Positions 1 to 6,466 of a stretch of DNA of 8,586 nt are shown here, one piece after another (the first letter of the stretch is position 1; each line of letters begins with the position of its first letter). The notes beneath the pieces are model-generated. The model saw only the letters and a list, made by a program, of their open reading frames with translations, searched no databases and was not told where the DNA came from. The position numbers were made by a program, and so were the translations under genes. This DNA comes from JAHDCE01 sp051275765 (GTDB taxonomy: Bacteria > Bacteroidota > Bacteroidia > Chitinophagales > Saprospiraceae): NCBI GenBank assembly GCA_051275765.1, contig JBNMOV010000197.1:1-8586 (forward strand), read 5' to 3'.

Positions 1-158
1 GCTGAAAGGCGGAACTTCAATATTTAATTTTTGGTATTTGTGTAATTGTTTTTTGTTTTATATCTTTAAAAAGAGAGTTAGAATGAACAAAGCAACATCG
101 TTCAAAAACACGGGGAACTTTTCGTTTTAAATTTTGAGCATCCTAATTAATAAGATAT

Positions 159-1154
159 TTGGACGAGCGTAATATACTCAGTTCCTATAAAGTATTGGAG
201 AAGTATTTAATCGTGAGTGTTGATGGTGTGGAGCACTTCAAATCTAAGAAAATAAATTGTGATTGTTGTTTGAGCCGTAATCATGGTAATGGAAGTAAAT
301 CCTTTTATCATAGTATGTTGAGTGCGGCTATTGTGAATCCCTATCAATCGGAAGTATTCATTGCGGACAATGAGCCTATCATCAAGCAGGATGGTGCTGT
401 AAAAAATGACTGTGAGCGTAATGCGGCCAAGCGTTTATTTAAAAAATTAGACAGTATATTTATCTATGAACCAATTATTTACGTATTGGACGCCTTATAT
501 TCCTGTGCACCGATTTTGAAACTTATCAGCACTAATCCTAATTGGAAATACGTTGCCAATATTACAGAAAAAGGACATAAATATCTGTTTGAATAGTTCG
601 ATGAACTTAATAGAAAAGGGCAGGTGGAATGGAAAGATTTCAGAAAAAAAAGAGACCGATATAAAGTAGGTTTTGTTAACGGTTTGGCACTCAATAAATC
701 TAATCCAAAAGTGACGGTCAATATGATTTATTGTCGGTTCAAACCGGAAGGGAAACCTGAAAAAGTTTTTAGTTGGATTACCAATATACCACTAACGAAA
801 TCGAATATTAAAACAATGATAGATATCGGACGCAGCAGATGGAAAATAGAAAATGAGGTATTTAATACGCTCAAAAATCAGGAGTACAATTTCGAACACA
901 ATTATGGGCATGGTAAAGAAAATTTATCTACAGATTTCGCTTTTCTAATGATGTTAGCTTTTACCATAGATCAAATTCAACAACGTTGTAAAAGATATTT
1001 TAAATCCCTCCATAAAGGATTGGTTACTAGAATTAAAATATGGGATGCTACCCGTTCTATATTTAAAATAATTCGCTGTGAAAGCATGACTCAATTGCAA
1101 GCTAAAATACTGGAAATATATCAGATACGATTAAATTACTTTGAGAATTGCTGA
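159..1154 (+). pseudogene. Degraded DDE transposase (IS4-like fold), N-terminally truncated, one in-frame TAG
   Basis: One reading frame runs from a TTG at 159 to the stop at 1152-1154, interrupted only by an in-frame TAG at 594-596. The codons on both sides (597-623, FDELNRKGQ, then VEWKDF) are in the same phase, so this is a nonsense mutation and not a frameshift. The likely catalytic triad survives: Asp in VSVDGVEHF (codon 222-224), Asp in YVLDALYS (489-491) and Glu in RWKIENE (849-851). The family signatures KNDCERNAAKR and the FNTLKNQ..NFEHNYGHGK stretch are also readable. An in-frame TAA at 144-146 lies just upstream and the usual N-terminal region before the first Asp is absent, so the 5' part is lost too. 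About 330 codons remain, against my recollection of over 400 in intact relatives. I recognise the transposase type but cannot name the IS family with confidence. It is probably inactive and is convergent with the oxidoreductase gene. Confidence 0.85.
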
Positions 1155-1211
1155 TTTTGTAGCGTTTTACAGAATATTTATACTATTATCTCTACTGAAG
1201 CCTATCAGAGA

Positions 1212-2432
1212 TTATTTCAAAATACTCCTCGCTGCCAATCTCCCTGTCTTCATTGCAGCATTGATAGAGCCATTATATAAATGATCGCCACAGATAAATA
1301 AATTATCCTTGATTTTGTAGTTTTCAGCAGTGAGGTAATTCACTACATGATCTTGCTTAGGCAATGCATAAGGAATGTGATAGGTTTTAAGATGTTTCCA
1401 TGTAGCTACATCCTTGAAATAAGGTTCTAAATCTGTTTTGACTAATTTTTCTAAATTGGGAATTTCTTGCTTATCATTAGGAATTACGCTGACGGAAATA
1501 AGAGATTTTCCAGCAGGAGCATATTGTTTAGAAACATGATTCATACAGCAGATATTATTGACATATTCTGCTTCTGGCGTGAGCATGATAGCAGGATCTT
1601 TATAATCAAAATTATCTACTAAGAAGTATAGGTTAGTTACAGATTGCGAAGCTATTTTTAATTTATTGTAATATTTCCCTGCTAGATTTCCAGCTTCTGT
1701 GGCAATTAATGTCACATCTGCTTCTATTGTTTGTCCATCTCGAGTAAAAACAGTATTTCCTTCAATAGATACTACTTCTGTATTAAAAAAGAATTCGCTA
1801 TTTTTTAATTTACTTGCCAATTGTTTAGGAATCTCTTCCATTCCCAAAGCAGGAATAGTCGCAAATCCCTCAGTAAACATTTTGAATACGTAATGAAACA
1901 TCTGACTGGATGTTTCTAGCTTATTGTCTAAGAAAATACCTTTATAAAATGGCTTCCAGAAAGAATCGATATAAGTTGGAGAAAAATTATCTTTTAAGAA
2001 TGCAATAGTCGTATTATTCGCATTAGCAAAAATATTATCAATACTATTTGATTTACTTTTTTTCTTTAATTTAAGTGTATTCCATTTATCAGAAAGGGAA
2101 GGAATAGAAGAAAAAACAGTCTTAAAAACTAGAGATAATTCCCTCGCCGGATCGCCTATTTCCTTTAATCCATCTTTCGTAAAGATAGCAGAACCAGCCA
2201 TAAAATATTTCAAATCCAACGCATCATAATCCAAAACAGCTTTGGCTTCTGGATATGCTGTCAAAAAAACTTGGAATCCCCTATCCAGTAAATATCCATC
2301 TACCTTATCCGTTTTCATCCTCCCTCCTACTCTATCAGATTTTTCTATAATATTAACCTGATGTCCTTCTTTTTGCAAGTAATACGCCGCCGTCAATCCT
2401 GAAATTCCTGCTCCTATAATATTGATCTTCAT
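1212..2432 (-). CDS. FAD-dependent oxidoreductase (amine oxidase / phytoene desaturase-like)
   Basis: The 406-residue product begins with a Rossmann dinucleotide-binding fold: GAGISG at residues 7-12, the acidic residue ending strand 2 at Glu30, and RVGGR at 34-38, the classic FAD signature of amine-oxidase, protoporphyrinogen-oxidase and phytoene-desaturase proteins. The C-terminus has the second FAD contact, LFICGDHLYNGSINAAMKTG (about 378-397), in which Asp383 should bind the FAD ribityl/pyrophosphate and the following helix closes the site. The length fits the family. No signal peptide or membrane helix is visible, so it is probably cytosolic or membrane-peripheral. The substrate cannot be read from sequence: no carotenoid, haem or polyamine genes lie nearby. 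ATG at 2432 is the natural start because the GxGxxG motif begins six residues later. It has its own promoter candidate at 2485-2492 and appears monocistronic. Confidence 0.88.
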   Translation of the reverse strand: MKINIIGAGISGLTAAYYLQKEGHQVNIIEKSDRVGGRMKTDKVDGYLLDRGFQVFLTAYPEAKAVLDYDALDLKYFMAGSAIFTKDGLKEIGDPARELSLVFKTVFSSIPSLSDKWNTLKLKKKSKSNSIDNIFANANNTTIAFLKDNFSPTYIDSFWKPFYKGIFLDNKLETSSQMFHYVFKMFTEGFATIPALGMEEIPKQLASKLKNSEFFFNTEVVSIEGNTVFTRDGQTIEADVTLIATEAGNLAGKYYNKLKIASQSVTNLYFLVDNFDYKDPAIMLTPEAEYVNNICCMNHVSKQYAPAGKSLISVSVIPNDKQEIPNLEKLVKTDLEPYFKDVATWKHLKTYHIPYALPKQDHVVNYLTAENYKIKDNLFICGDHLYNGSINAAMKTGRLAARSILK

Positions 2433-2484
2433 AAAATGTCTTGTTTGTCTTCCAATATAAATACAATTCTATAAAAAGGGTTGA

Positions 2485-2492
2485 CAAACTTA
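2485..2492 (-). promoter_or_regulatory. Candidate Bacteroidota -7 box for the oxidoreductase gene
   Basis: Read on the minus strand this is TAAGTTTG, an exact match to the Bacteroidota sigma-ABfr -7 consensus TAnnTTTG. It lies 52 nt before the ATG at 2432, which would give a leader of about 45 nt. No clear -33 TTTG is present at the usual distance, so the call rests on the -7 box alone. Confidence 0.4.
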
Positions 2493-2511
2493 ACAAATTA
2501 AACAATATTAA

Positions 2512-2574
2512 TTATTTTAACCATACCACCAATTGGTATTGCTTCTTAGCCAATACGCCAAAAAACTTTTTCAT
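2512..2574 (-). CDS. Possible 20-residue peptide directly following the barrel gene
   Basis: The barrel gene ends TAG (2577-2575) and the very next codon is ATG, opening a 20-codon frame that ends in TAA at 2514-2512. It would encode a basic, hydrophobic peptide starting MKKFFGVLAKK and ending in VVWLK. The abutting stop-start arrangement suits translational coupling, and the MKKFF beginning resembles the start of an exported protein. It could therefore be the stump of a lost third operon gene, a real small peptide, or chance. A 6-bp hairpin (2523-2528 with 2534-2539, loop of 5) lies inside it. There is no homology evidence, so confidence is low. Confidence 0.2.
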   Translation of the reverse strand: MKKFFGVLAKKQYQLVVWLK

Positions 2575-3456
2575 CTACTTACTTAAATCCAAAAATACCC
2601 CCACAGAATAAGATGGTGCAGCAGCGATTATTTCTCCTTTAAAAGCAGAAGCATAGCCTAATGAAAAACCTACTTTTTTAGTGATATAATAGGCTACATC
2701 TAGGGAATAACTGACATATTCTGCATTATTAGCAAAAAGACTAGTACTAGTCGTCGTTTCTGCTGTTGCTCCGTTTTTGAAGGACTCTACCGCATTTAAT
2801 TTTGCTGCAAGCCACAGTTTATTATTGAAAAATCCTACCCCATATTCCAAGCCATATCTGAATTCTTCTGAAAATTGATTCGTCCTATTATTGAAACCTA
2901 CATAAGCACTGACATAAGAACTGACTTTTTTCTTTTTGCCTAATTGAAACCCTGTACCTGCATCTATTTGCAACATTTGATTGAATTCGCCATCGCCTGT
3001 TTGTAAATTACCAGATGTACCAGCAGATGATTTTCCTGTTGGAATTCCTAGGAATAAAGTAGCTGAAATAGGAATTTTACTTCCTTTTTTCGTTAATCCA
3101 TATTTGATACCCAAATCTATATCCCCAAAAGCATTGATTGCTTCTCCCTGTGTAATGATTTCCTGTGTAGTATTGGAACGTACATTATTGATATAATTAC
3201 GACTCAATAATGGAGCATAAGCGATGCCTGTCAAGCGATCAGTAAAACCATATTCTGCATATAAAGCAGTATTAAATATACCTGTAGTTACATTAGGATC
3301 TATTCCTCCTGAACCAGTGTAATGCTGATTAAACACCACCCACCACTCAGATATTTTAATATAGGCTTTTCCTTTTTTCTGTGGCCAAGGACCTCCTGCC
3401 TGAACGGATGAAATAAAAATCAATGAACAAGCTATGAGAACAATATATTTTTTCAT
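2575..3456 (-). CDS. Outer-membrane beta-barrel protein, XagA-like
   Basis: The 293-residue product has a Sec signal peptide (MKKYIVLIACSLIFISSVQA, cleavage after Ala20). The mature start, GGPWPQKKGKAYIKISEWW, resembles the beginning of proteins annotated XagA or XagA-like. The rest is built of alternating amphipathic strands with short turns, typical of a beta-barrel: LYAEYGFTDRLTGIAYAPLL, the SATLFLGIPTGKSS region, YVSAYVGFNN, YGLEYGVGFFNNKLWLAAKLN, and a terminal strand ending YSVGVFLDLSK. It should sit in the outer membrane. It is the second gene of an operon, starting 17 bp after the DM13 lipoprotein gene, so the two products probably act together at the cell surface or periplasm. The XagA name is from memory of annotation patterns; the barrel and signal peptide are the firm part. 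Whether it transports, anchors or senses is not readable from sequence. Confidence 0.75.
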   Translation of the reverse strand: MKKYIVLIACSLIFISSVQAGGPWPQKKGKAYIKISEWWVVFNQHYTGSGGIDPNVTTGIFNTALYAEYGFTDRLTGIAYAPLLSRNYINNVRSNTTQEIITQGEAINAFGDIDLGIKYGLTKKGSKIPISATLFLGIPTGKSSAGTSGNLQTGDGEFNQMLQIDAGTGFQLGKKKKVSSYVSAYVGFNNRTNQFSEEFRYGLEYGVGFFNNKLWLAAKLNAVESFKNGATAETTTSTSLFANNAEYVSYSLDVAYYITKKVGFSLGYASAFKGEIIAAAPSYSVGVFLDLSK

Positions 3457-3473
3457 GATTGGATTTTTTGGAA

Positions 3474-4145
3474 TTATTGAATTTCTCCATCTCCTACCTT
3501 TACGCTGAAAGGTTTGCAGAAATAAACGACATAATCATAATCTGATAAAGCAACATCTGGAATGGTATAAGAATGCGTTCCAGAAAATACTTGGACAGCA
3601 CCTATTTCGTATGCGCTAGCCACTGAATTCGCATTATTAGATAAATAGACATATAAACCTGGTAAGGCTGTGGAAGCATTATAATTATTGGCAAATTCCA
3701 ATTTTACGCCACTTCCTTCTTCTGATAAAATAAAATCGCCAGAAAGAGCATAGGTACTTGTCGTATTAATTGTGCCAGTGCGATCTTCGTTGATTACAAT
3801 AGTTTCCTCTCCTACTGCTACCGAAACAGAATCCGTATAAACTATAGTATCAGCATCATATGATGCCACGATCACCGCAGTACCTAATTCCAAGGCTGTA
3901 GCCATTCCAGAATTATTGATACTAATCACGTTGACATTCAAACTATTCCATTCAATATCTACATTTTCTGTTTGACCAATATTATTCAAAAACATCGCTT
4001 CGAATAAATAATCTGTATTGATTCCTATACTATCTGGTGCATTCAGAATTCTCAATTCTGCGTCCTGACCATCAAGGACGAAATCGTCGCCAATACAACT
4101 TTGAATAAATATGGTAACGAGAAGTATATAAAATATTTGCTTCAT
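3474..4145 (-). CDS. Envelope lipoprotein with Big2-like and DM13 domains
   Basis: The 223-residue product begins with a lipoprotein signal peptide: Lys3, a hydrophobic core, and lipobox IQSC with the lipidated cysteine at 17. Residues about 30-110 read like a bacterial Ig-like (Big2) domain, with the hallmark pattern IEWNSLNVNVISINNSGMATALELGTAVIVAS split here as an IEW.S..VNVISI segment and a GMATAL..GTAVIVA segment. Residues about 122-222 fit a DM13 domain: GDFILSEEGSGVKLEF, then LPGLYVYLSN, GTHSYTIPDVALSDYDYVV, and the terminal VYFCKPFSVKVGDGEI. The invariant DM13 cysteine is Cys210, the only cysteine besides the lipobox. DM13 has been proposed as an extracytoplasmic electron-transfer domain using this cysteine; function in bacteria is largely untested. 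It is the first gene of an operon with the beta-barrel gene. Domain calls are by eye, DM13 more secure than Big2. Confidence 0.78.
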   Translation of the reverse strand: MKQIFYILLVTIFIQSCIGDDFVLDGQDAELRILNAPDSIGINTDYLFEAMFLNNIGQTENVDIEWNSLNVNVISINNSGMATALELGTAVIVASYDADTIVYTDSVSVAVGEETIVINEDRTGTINTTSTYALSGDFILSEEGSGVKLEFANNYNASTALPGLYVYLSNNANSVASAYEIGAVQVFSGTHSYTIPDVALSDYDYVVYFCKPFSVKVGDGEIQ

Positions 4146-4165
4146 TATATCTCTTATTTTGAGTA

Positions 4166-4173
4166 CAATGATA
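4166..4173 (-). promoter_or_regulatory. Weak -7-like box ahead of the DM13 lipoprotein/barrel operon
   Basis: The minus strand reads TATCATTG, one mismatch from TAnnTTTG. It is 20 nt from the ATG at 4145, the same spacing as the nfu promoter candidate. The 122 bp between the kinase stop and this operon contain no convincing terminator, so read-through from the kinase gene is an alternative way to express the operon. Confidence 0.3.
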
Positions 4174-4267
4174 AGGAGTTTTGTTGCTTTATATTATCGT
4201 CTTGCGGACAGAGGAATTGGCTTTAATTTATAACATTACAATTACGAAAATAGAAGTATCTAAAATC

Positions 4268-5209
4268 TCACGAAGGAACTATCACATTCAAAACCCTATC
4301 CAAAATATAATATTCACAAGGAGCTTCTCCAATAAATTCTCCATCTACTTCTAAGTAAGTAGATCGATCTTCTCTGGCTTCTACTCGTACCATTTTGACT
4401 TGGTGTGTTTTTACCTTTTTATTTTTTGCCAATGTTCCCAAAAATAAACTAGGTGTAATTAAGACAACTCCCAATTTTGATACGCCAGTATCATAACTCA
4501 AGGCAAGCAAACCATCATTAGAAACAGCATGAGGGACTAATTGCATTCCTCCTCCAGAATATTTACAAATCCCTACATTGATACTATAAAATTCATTTTC
4601 AAATTCTTTCCCATTGAAAATAACAGCTGCCTTTCTATTCTTATATTTCAGTAATTGGCTTATCACTAGCCATAGATATACAAATTTACTGACTACAGGA
4701 TTCTTTCCTTCAGTTGTCAATTTTCCGATATAGCCATCATATGCCATACCTGCCACATTCACAAAATAGCGTTTTTTCTTTTCGCCATTGGAATGATAAT
4801 CTACTATGCCTATATCTTGTTGGAATATTTTTTCGTTTTTAATCTGAGGAATCCATTTTTTAAAATCCTTAGGAATTCCATGCGTTTTAATCCAATCATT
4901 GCCTGTTCCCACAGGAATCAAAGTATATAAAATCTTTTTGGAAGATACTTCTTTTTGAGTAAAGATACCATTGACTACCTCATTATTGGTACCATCTCCA
5001 CCTATAGCGATGATTTTCCGGTAGCCCTTTAATATGGCATCTCTTGTCAACGTAATCGCATGTCCTTTTCCTGTTGTTCGACCTACTTCATATTCAAATC
5101 TGTTTTCTTTGAATAGTTGTTCCATCTGCGGCCAGTATTTAAGTGCTTTTCCTCCTCCTGCCACAGGGTTTAATACGATATACCAGTCTTTTATGTGTTC
5201 GTTTGACAT
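4268..5209 (-). CDS. Diacylglycerol kinase family lipid kinase (YegS/BmrU-like)
   Basis: The 313-residue product (from the ATG at 5209) carries the full DAGK catalytic domain signature: NPVAGGG (14-20) for phosphate contact, the invariant GGDGTNNEV (70-78) ATP-binding motif, PVGTGNDW (99-106), NVAGMAYDGYIG (about 151-162), and C-terminal LEVDGEF (about 296-302). These enzymes phosphorylate diacylglycerol or related lipids with ATP at the inner face of the cytoplasmic membrane. Exact substrate (diacylglycerol, sphingoid base, undecaprenol) is not readable. The frame extends 9 codons upstream to a TTG at 5236, but that TTG lies inside a perfect -7 box (5234-5241), so ATG 5209 is the better start and agrees with the family, whose first motif begins soon after the N-terminus. 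No signal peptide is visible. It precedes the lipoprotein/barrel operon on the same strand by 122 bp but is probably a separate unit. Confidence 0.92.
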   Translation of the reverse strand: MSNEHIKDWYIVLNPVAGGGKALKYWPQMEQLFKENRFEYEVGRTTGKGHAITLTRDAILKGYRKIIAIGGDGTNNEVVNGIFTQKEVSSKKILYTLIPVGTGNDWIKTHGIPKDFKKWIPQIKNEKIFQQDIGIVDYHSNGEKKKRYFVNVAGMAYDGYIGKLTTEGKNPVVSKFVYLWLVISQLLKYKNRKAAVIFNGKEFENEFYSINVGICKYSGGGMQLVPHAVSNDGLLALSYDTGVSKLGVVLITPSLFLGTLAKNKKVKTHQVKMVRVEAREDRSTYLEVDGEFIGEAPCEYYILDRVLNVIVPS

Positions 5210-5233
5210 TTTACTATGTTGGCTTGTTCTCAG

Positions 5234-5241
5234 CAAAGTTA
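5234..5241 (-). promoter_or_regulatory. -7 box of the lipid kinase gene (decides its start)
   Basis: The minus strand reads TAACTTTG, an exact TAnnTTTG match, 24 nt from the ATG at 5209. The flanked form TTAACTTTGC is identical on the core to the nfu box at 6265-6272. The inverted-repeat element begins at 5239, so the region where a -33 box should lie falls within the element's arm and shows no clear TTTG. A transcript from here would start near 5228, excluding the upstream TTG start. Confidence 0.5.
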
Positions 5242-5558
5242 AGAGTTTGTGAGGAATTTAATAATTTATTTAAAAATGCCTCTTTTTAAATTATACTTCG
5301 TTCCAAAAATACTCACTATGCTATGGCATAGCTCCACTTTTTGTGCCTTGTTTAATTTAAAAATCGACTATTTTAGGTCGTTTTGTAAATAAGCACTAAG
5401 ACCATTGGAATTTCCTTATGATTGAAAACCTAAACAGTTAATTTTCAGTACATTGCCAAACATCAAACCCTAATGGTCTGCTACTGTTTGGTGAAAGGTG
5501 TGCATATTTATTACACCTCAATTTTATTCTAAAAATTAATTTCCTCACAAGCTCTAAA
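5239..5558. repeat. Gene-free 320-bp hairpin-rich element bounded by 24-nt inverted repeats (MITE-like or structured RNA)
   Basis: The arms 5239-5262 and 5535-5558 are inverted repeats, 21 of 24 positions pairing (mismatches at 5241, 5246 and 5257), with an unbroken core TTGTGAGGAA (5247-5256) against TTCCTCACAA (5541-5550). Inside are further stems: CTATGC/GCATAG with a 4-nt loop at 5316-5331, flanked by CAAAAA/TTTTTG (5304-5309, 5338-5343) across a symmetric internal loop; CGAC/GTCG extended by AAA/TTT (5361-5384); AGACCATT/AATGGTCT (5399-5406, 5472-5479); CCAAACA/TGTTTGG (5456-5462, 5485-5491), which crosses the previous pair; and AGGTGT/ACACCT (5496-5501, 5513-5518). No coding frame of credible length is visible; the longest looked at was 19 codons. 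No clear target-site duplication is seen. It sits between the kinase -7 box and the nfu terminator, so it could be an inserted non-autonomous element or an intergenic structured RNA. The inverted repeat is certain; its nature is inference. Confidence 0.6.
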
Positions 5559-5564
5559 TAAAAA

Positions 5565-5594
5565 AAAGCCTAGCAGAATCATCTGCTAGGCTTT
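5565..5594 (-). terminator. Intrinsic terminator of nfu
   Basis: A perfect 13-bp stem (5565-5577 with 5582-5594; core GCCTAGCAGA) closes a 4-nt loop. On the minus strand it is followed by a run of seven T residues (5567-5561), the standard Rho-independent layout, 38 nt after the nfu stop codon. The plus-strand reading lacks a comparable T run, so it acts mainly for nfu. Confidence 0.9.
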
Positions 5595-5632
5595 CAAAAA
5601 TATAAGTGTATGCTTTAAAACAGGTTACTTTC

Positions 5633-6244
5633 TTAACCCATTTCTGCTACTACTTCTGTTACTTCTGGTATCATTCTTTTCATCATACCTTCTATTCCTC
5701 CTTTCAATGTTTGAGTAGAAGATGGACAACCACTACAAGCTCCTTGTAATTCTACTGTCACGATACCTTTTACGAATGATTTGAATTCTATATTTCCACC
5801 ATCCATTTCTACGGCTGGCTTCACATACGTTTCAATCAGGTCTTTTATTTTCTTTACAATTTCTTTTTCATCCTCAGAATACTCAATATCGCTTTTCTCT
5901 TCCTCGAATTGCTCCATCGCTTCAGCAAATCCATCTTTCACGATCATCTCCTCACTTTCCACATATTCTTTGATATCCTCCTTCAATCGAAGCATAATAT
6001 CTTCCCATGCGAAATTGAATTCCTTACTTACTGTCACGTAATTGTTACAGAAATAAACTCCTTTCACATAAGGCTGAGAAAAAAGGCTTGTAGCAAAAGG
6101 AGACCATTCCTTAGCTATCTCAGCATCTTTAAAATCTGCTGTTCCTTTATATAACATTCTATTCGTCACAAACTTAAGCGTCTCCGGATTTGGGGTTTGC
6201 TCAGTATATATCATTACAGGATTCTTAACTATCTGCTTTTCCAT
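5633..6244 (-). CDS. nfu: Nfu/NifU-type iron-sulfur cluster carrier protein
   Basis: The 203-residue product has the two-domain Nfu layout. Residues about 11-98 form the Nfu N-terminal domain, opening with the typical IYTEQTPNPETLKFVTNR segment. An acidic linker (about 105-127, EEEKSDIEYSEDEKE) follows, then the NifU C-terminal domain (about 126-200) with VKPAVEMDGGNIEF and the cluster-binding CxxC at Cys170 and Cys173 in GACSGCPSS. It should bind a 4Fe-4S cluster at a homodimer interface and deliver it to apo-proteins in the cytosol. ATG 6244 is kept as the start because it lies 20 nt after a perfect -7 box; Met11 (6214) is the alternative and matches where the domain begins in relatives. 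It is monocistronic with a strong terminator downstream and no other iron-sulfur assembly genes in the window. Confidence 0.94.
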   Translation of the reverse strand: MEKQIVKNPVMIYTEQTPNPETLKFVTNRMLYKGTADFKDAEIAKEWSPFATSLFSQPYVKGVYFCNNYVTVSKEFNFAWEDIMLRLKEDIKEYVESEEMIVKDGFAEAMEQFEEEKSDIEYSEDEKEIVKKIKDLIETYVKPAVEMDGGNIEFKSFVKGIVTVELQGACSGCPSSTQTLKGGIEGMMKRMIPEVTEVVAEMG

Positions 6245-6264
6245 CGTACTATTTTTTTACACTG

Positions 6265-6272
6265 CAAAGTTA
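6265..6272 (-). promoter_or_regulatory. -7 box of nfu
   Basis: The minus strand reads TAACTTTG, an exact TAnnTTTG match, 20 nt from the ATG at 6244. It is the same eight bases as the kinase -7 box. A clear -33 TTTG at 19-21 nt is not evident; a TTTG lies only 13 nt upstream. Confidence 0.5.
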
Positions 6273-6410
6273 ATCTATTTCATAACAAATAGGAAGGTAT
6301 TTGTGTTCAATTAATTTAATCTAATTCTAAATTAACTAAAAGAAAGTCAATTTCTTAGTCATTAAAAATGCAAAACAATAGATTGACATGATTTCATATT
6401 TGAATCTAAG

Positions 6411-6418
6411 TATATTTG
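6411..6418 (+). promoter_or_regulatory. -7 box of the M14 carboxypeptidase gene
   Basis: The plus strand reads TATATTTG, an exact TAnnTTTG match, 48 nt before the ATG at 6467. The predicted leader is about 40 nt. The 222-bp divergent region between nfu and the peptidase gene thus holds one candidate promoter for each direction. Confidence 0.45.
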
Positions 6419-6466
6419 TTTTTTTCATGCAGAAGTAATTCTCTATTCATAAAAACGTTTTTCCTA

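Noticed and set aside
2..130. Open frame entering from the left edge and ending in TAA at 128-130.
   Set aside because: The translation is a short hydrophobic run followed by a basic tail with no recognisable motif; it may be the tail of an upstream gene or chance, and the left context is missing.
2..1208. CTGAAAGGC (2-10) against GCCTATCAG (1200-1208) as possible terminal inverted repeats of the transposase element.
   Set aside because: Only 8 of 9 positions match, the left copy lies at the window edge, and no target duplication can be tested.
1188..1212. ATCTCT/AGAGAT hairpin between the convergent transposase remnant and oxidoreductase genes as a terminator.
   Set aside because: A 6-bp AT-rich stem with a 13-nt loop, no T run on either strand, and overlap with the oxidoreductase stop codon.
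2481..2509. Plus-strand TTGACA followed 17 nt later by AATATT, resembling a sigma-70 promoter.
   Set aside because: No plus-strand gene follows, and this clade normally uses a different promoter consensus; the same bases are better read as the minus-strand -7 box.
5210..5236. N-terminal extension of the lipid kinase to a TTG start at 5236.
   Set aside because: The TTG lies within the -7 box, so it would be upstream of the predicted transcript start; ATG 5209 fits the family better.
5474..5533. Nineteen-codon plus-strand frame in the inverted-repeat element.
   Set aside because: Too short, no start context, and it overlaps two of the stems; no sign of coding constraint.
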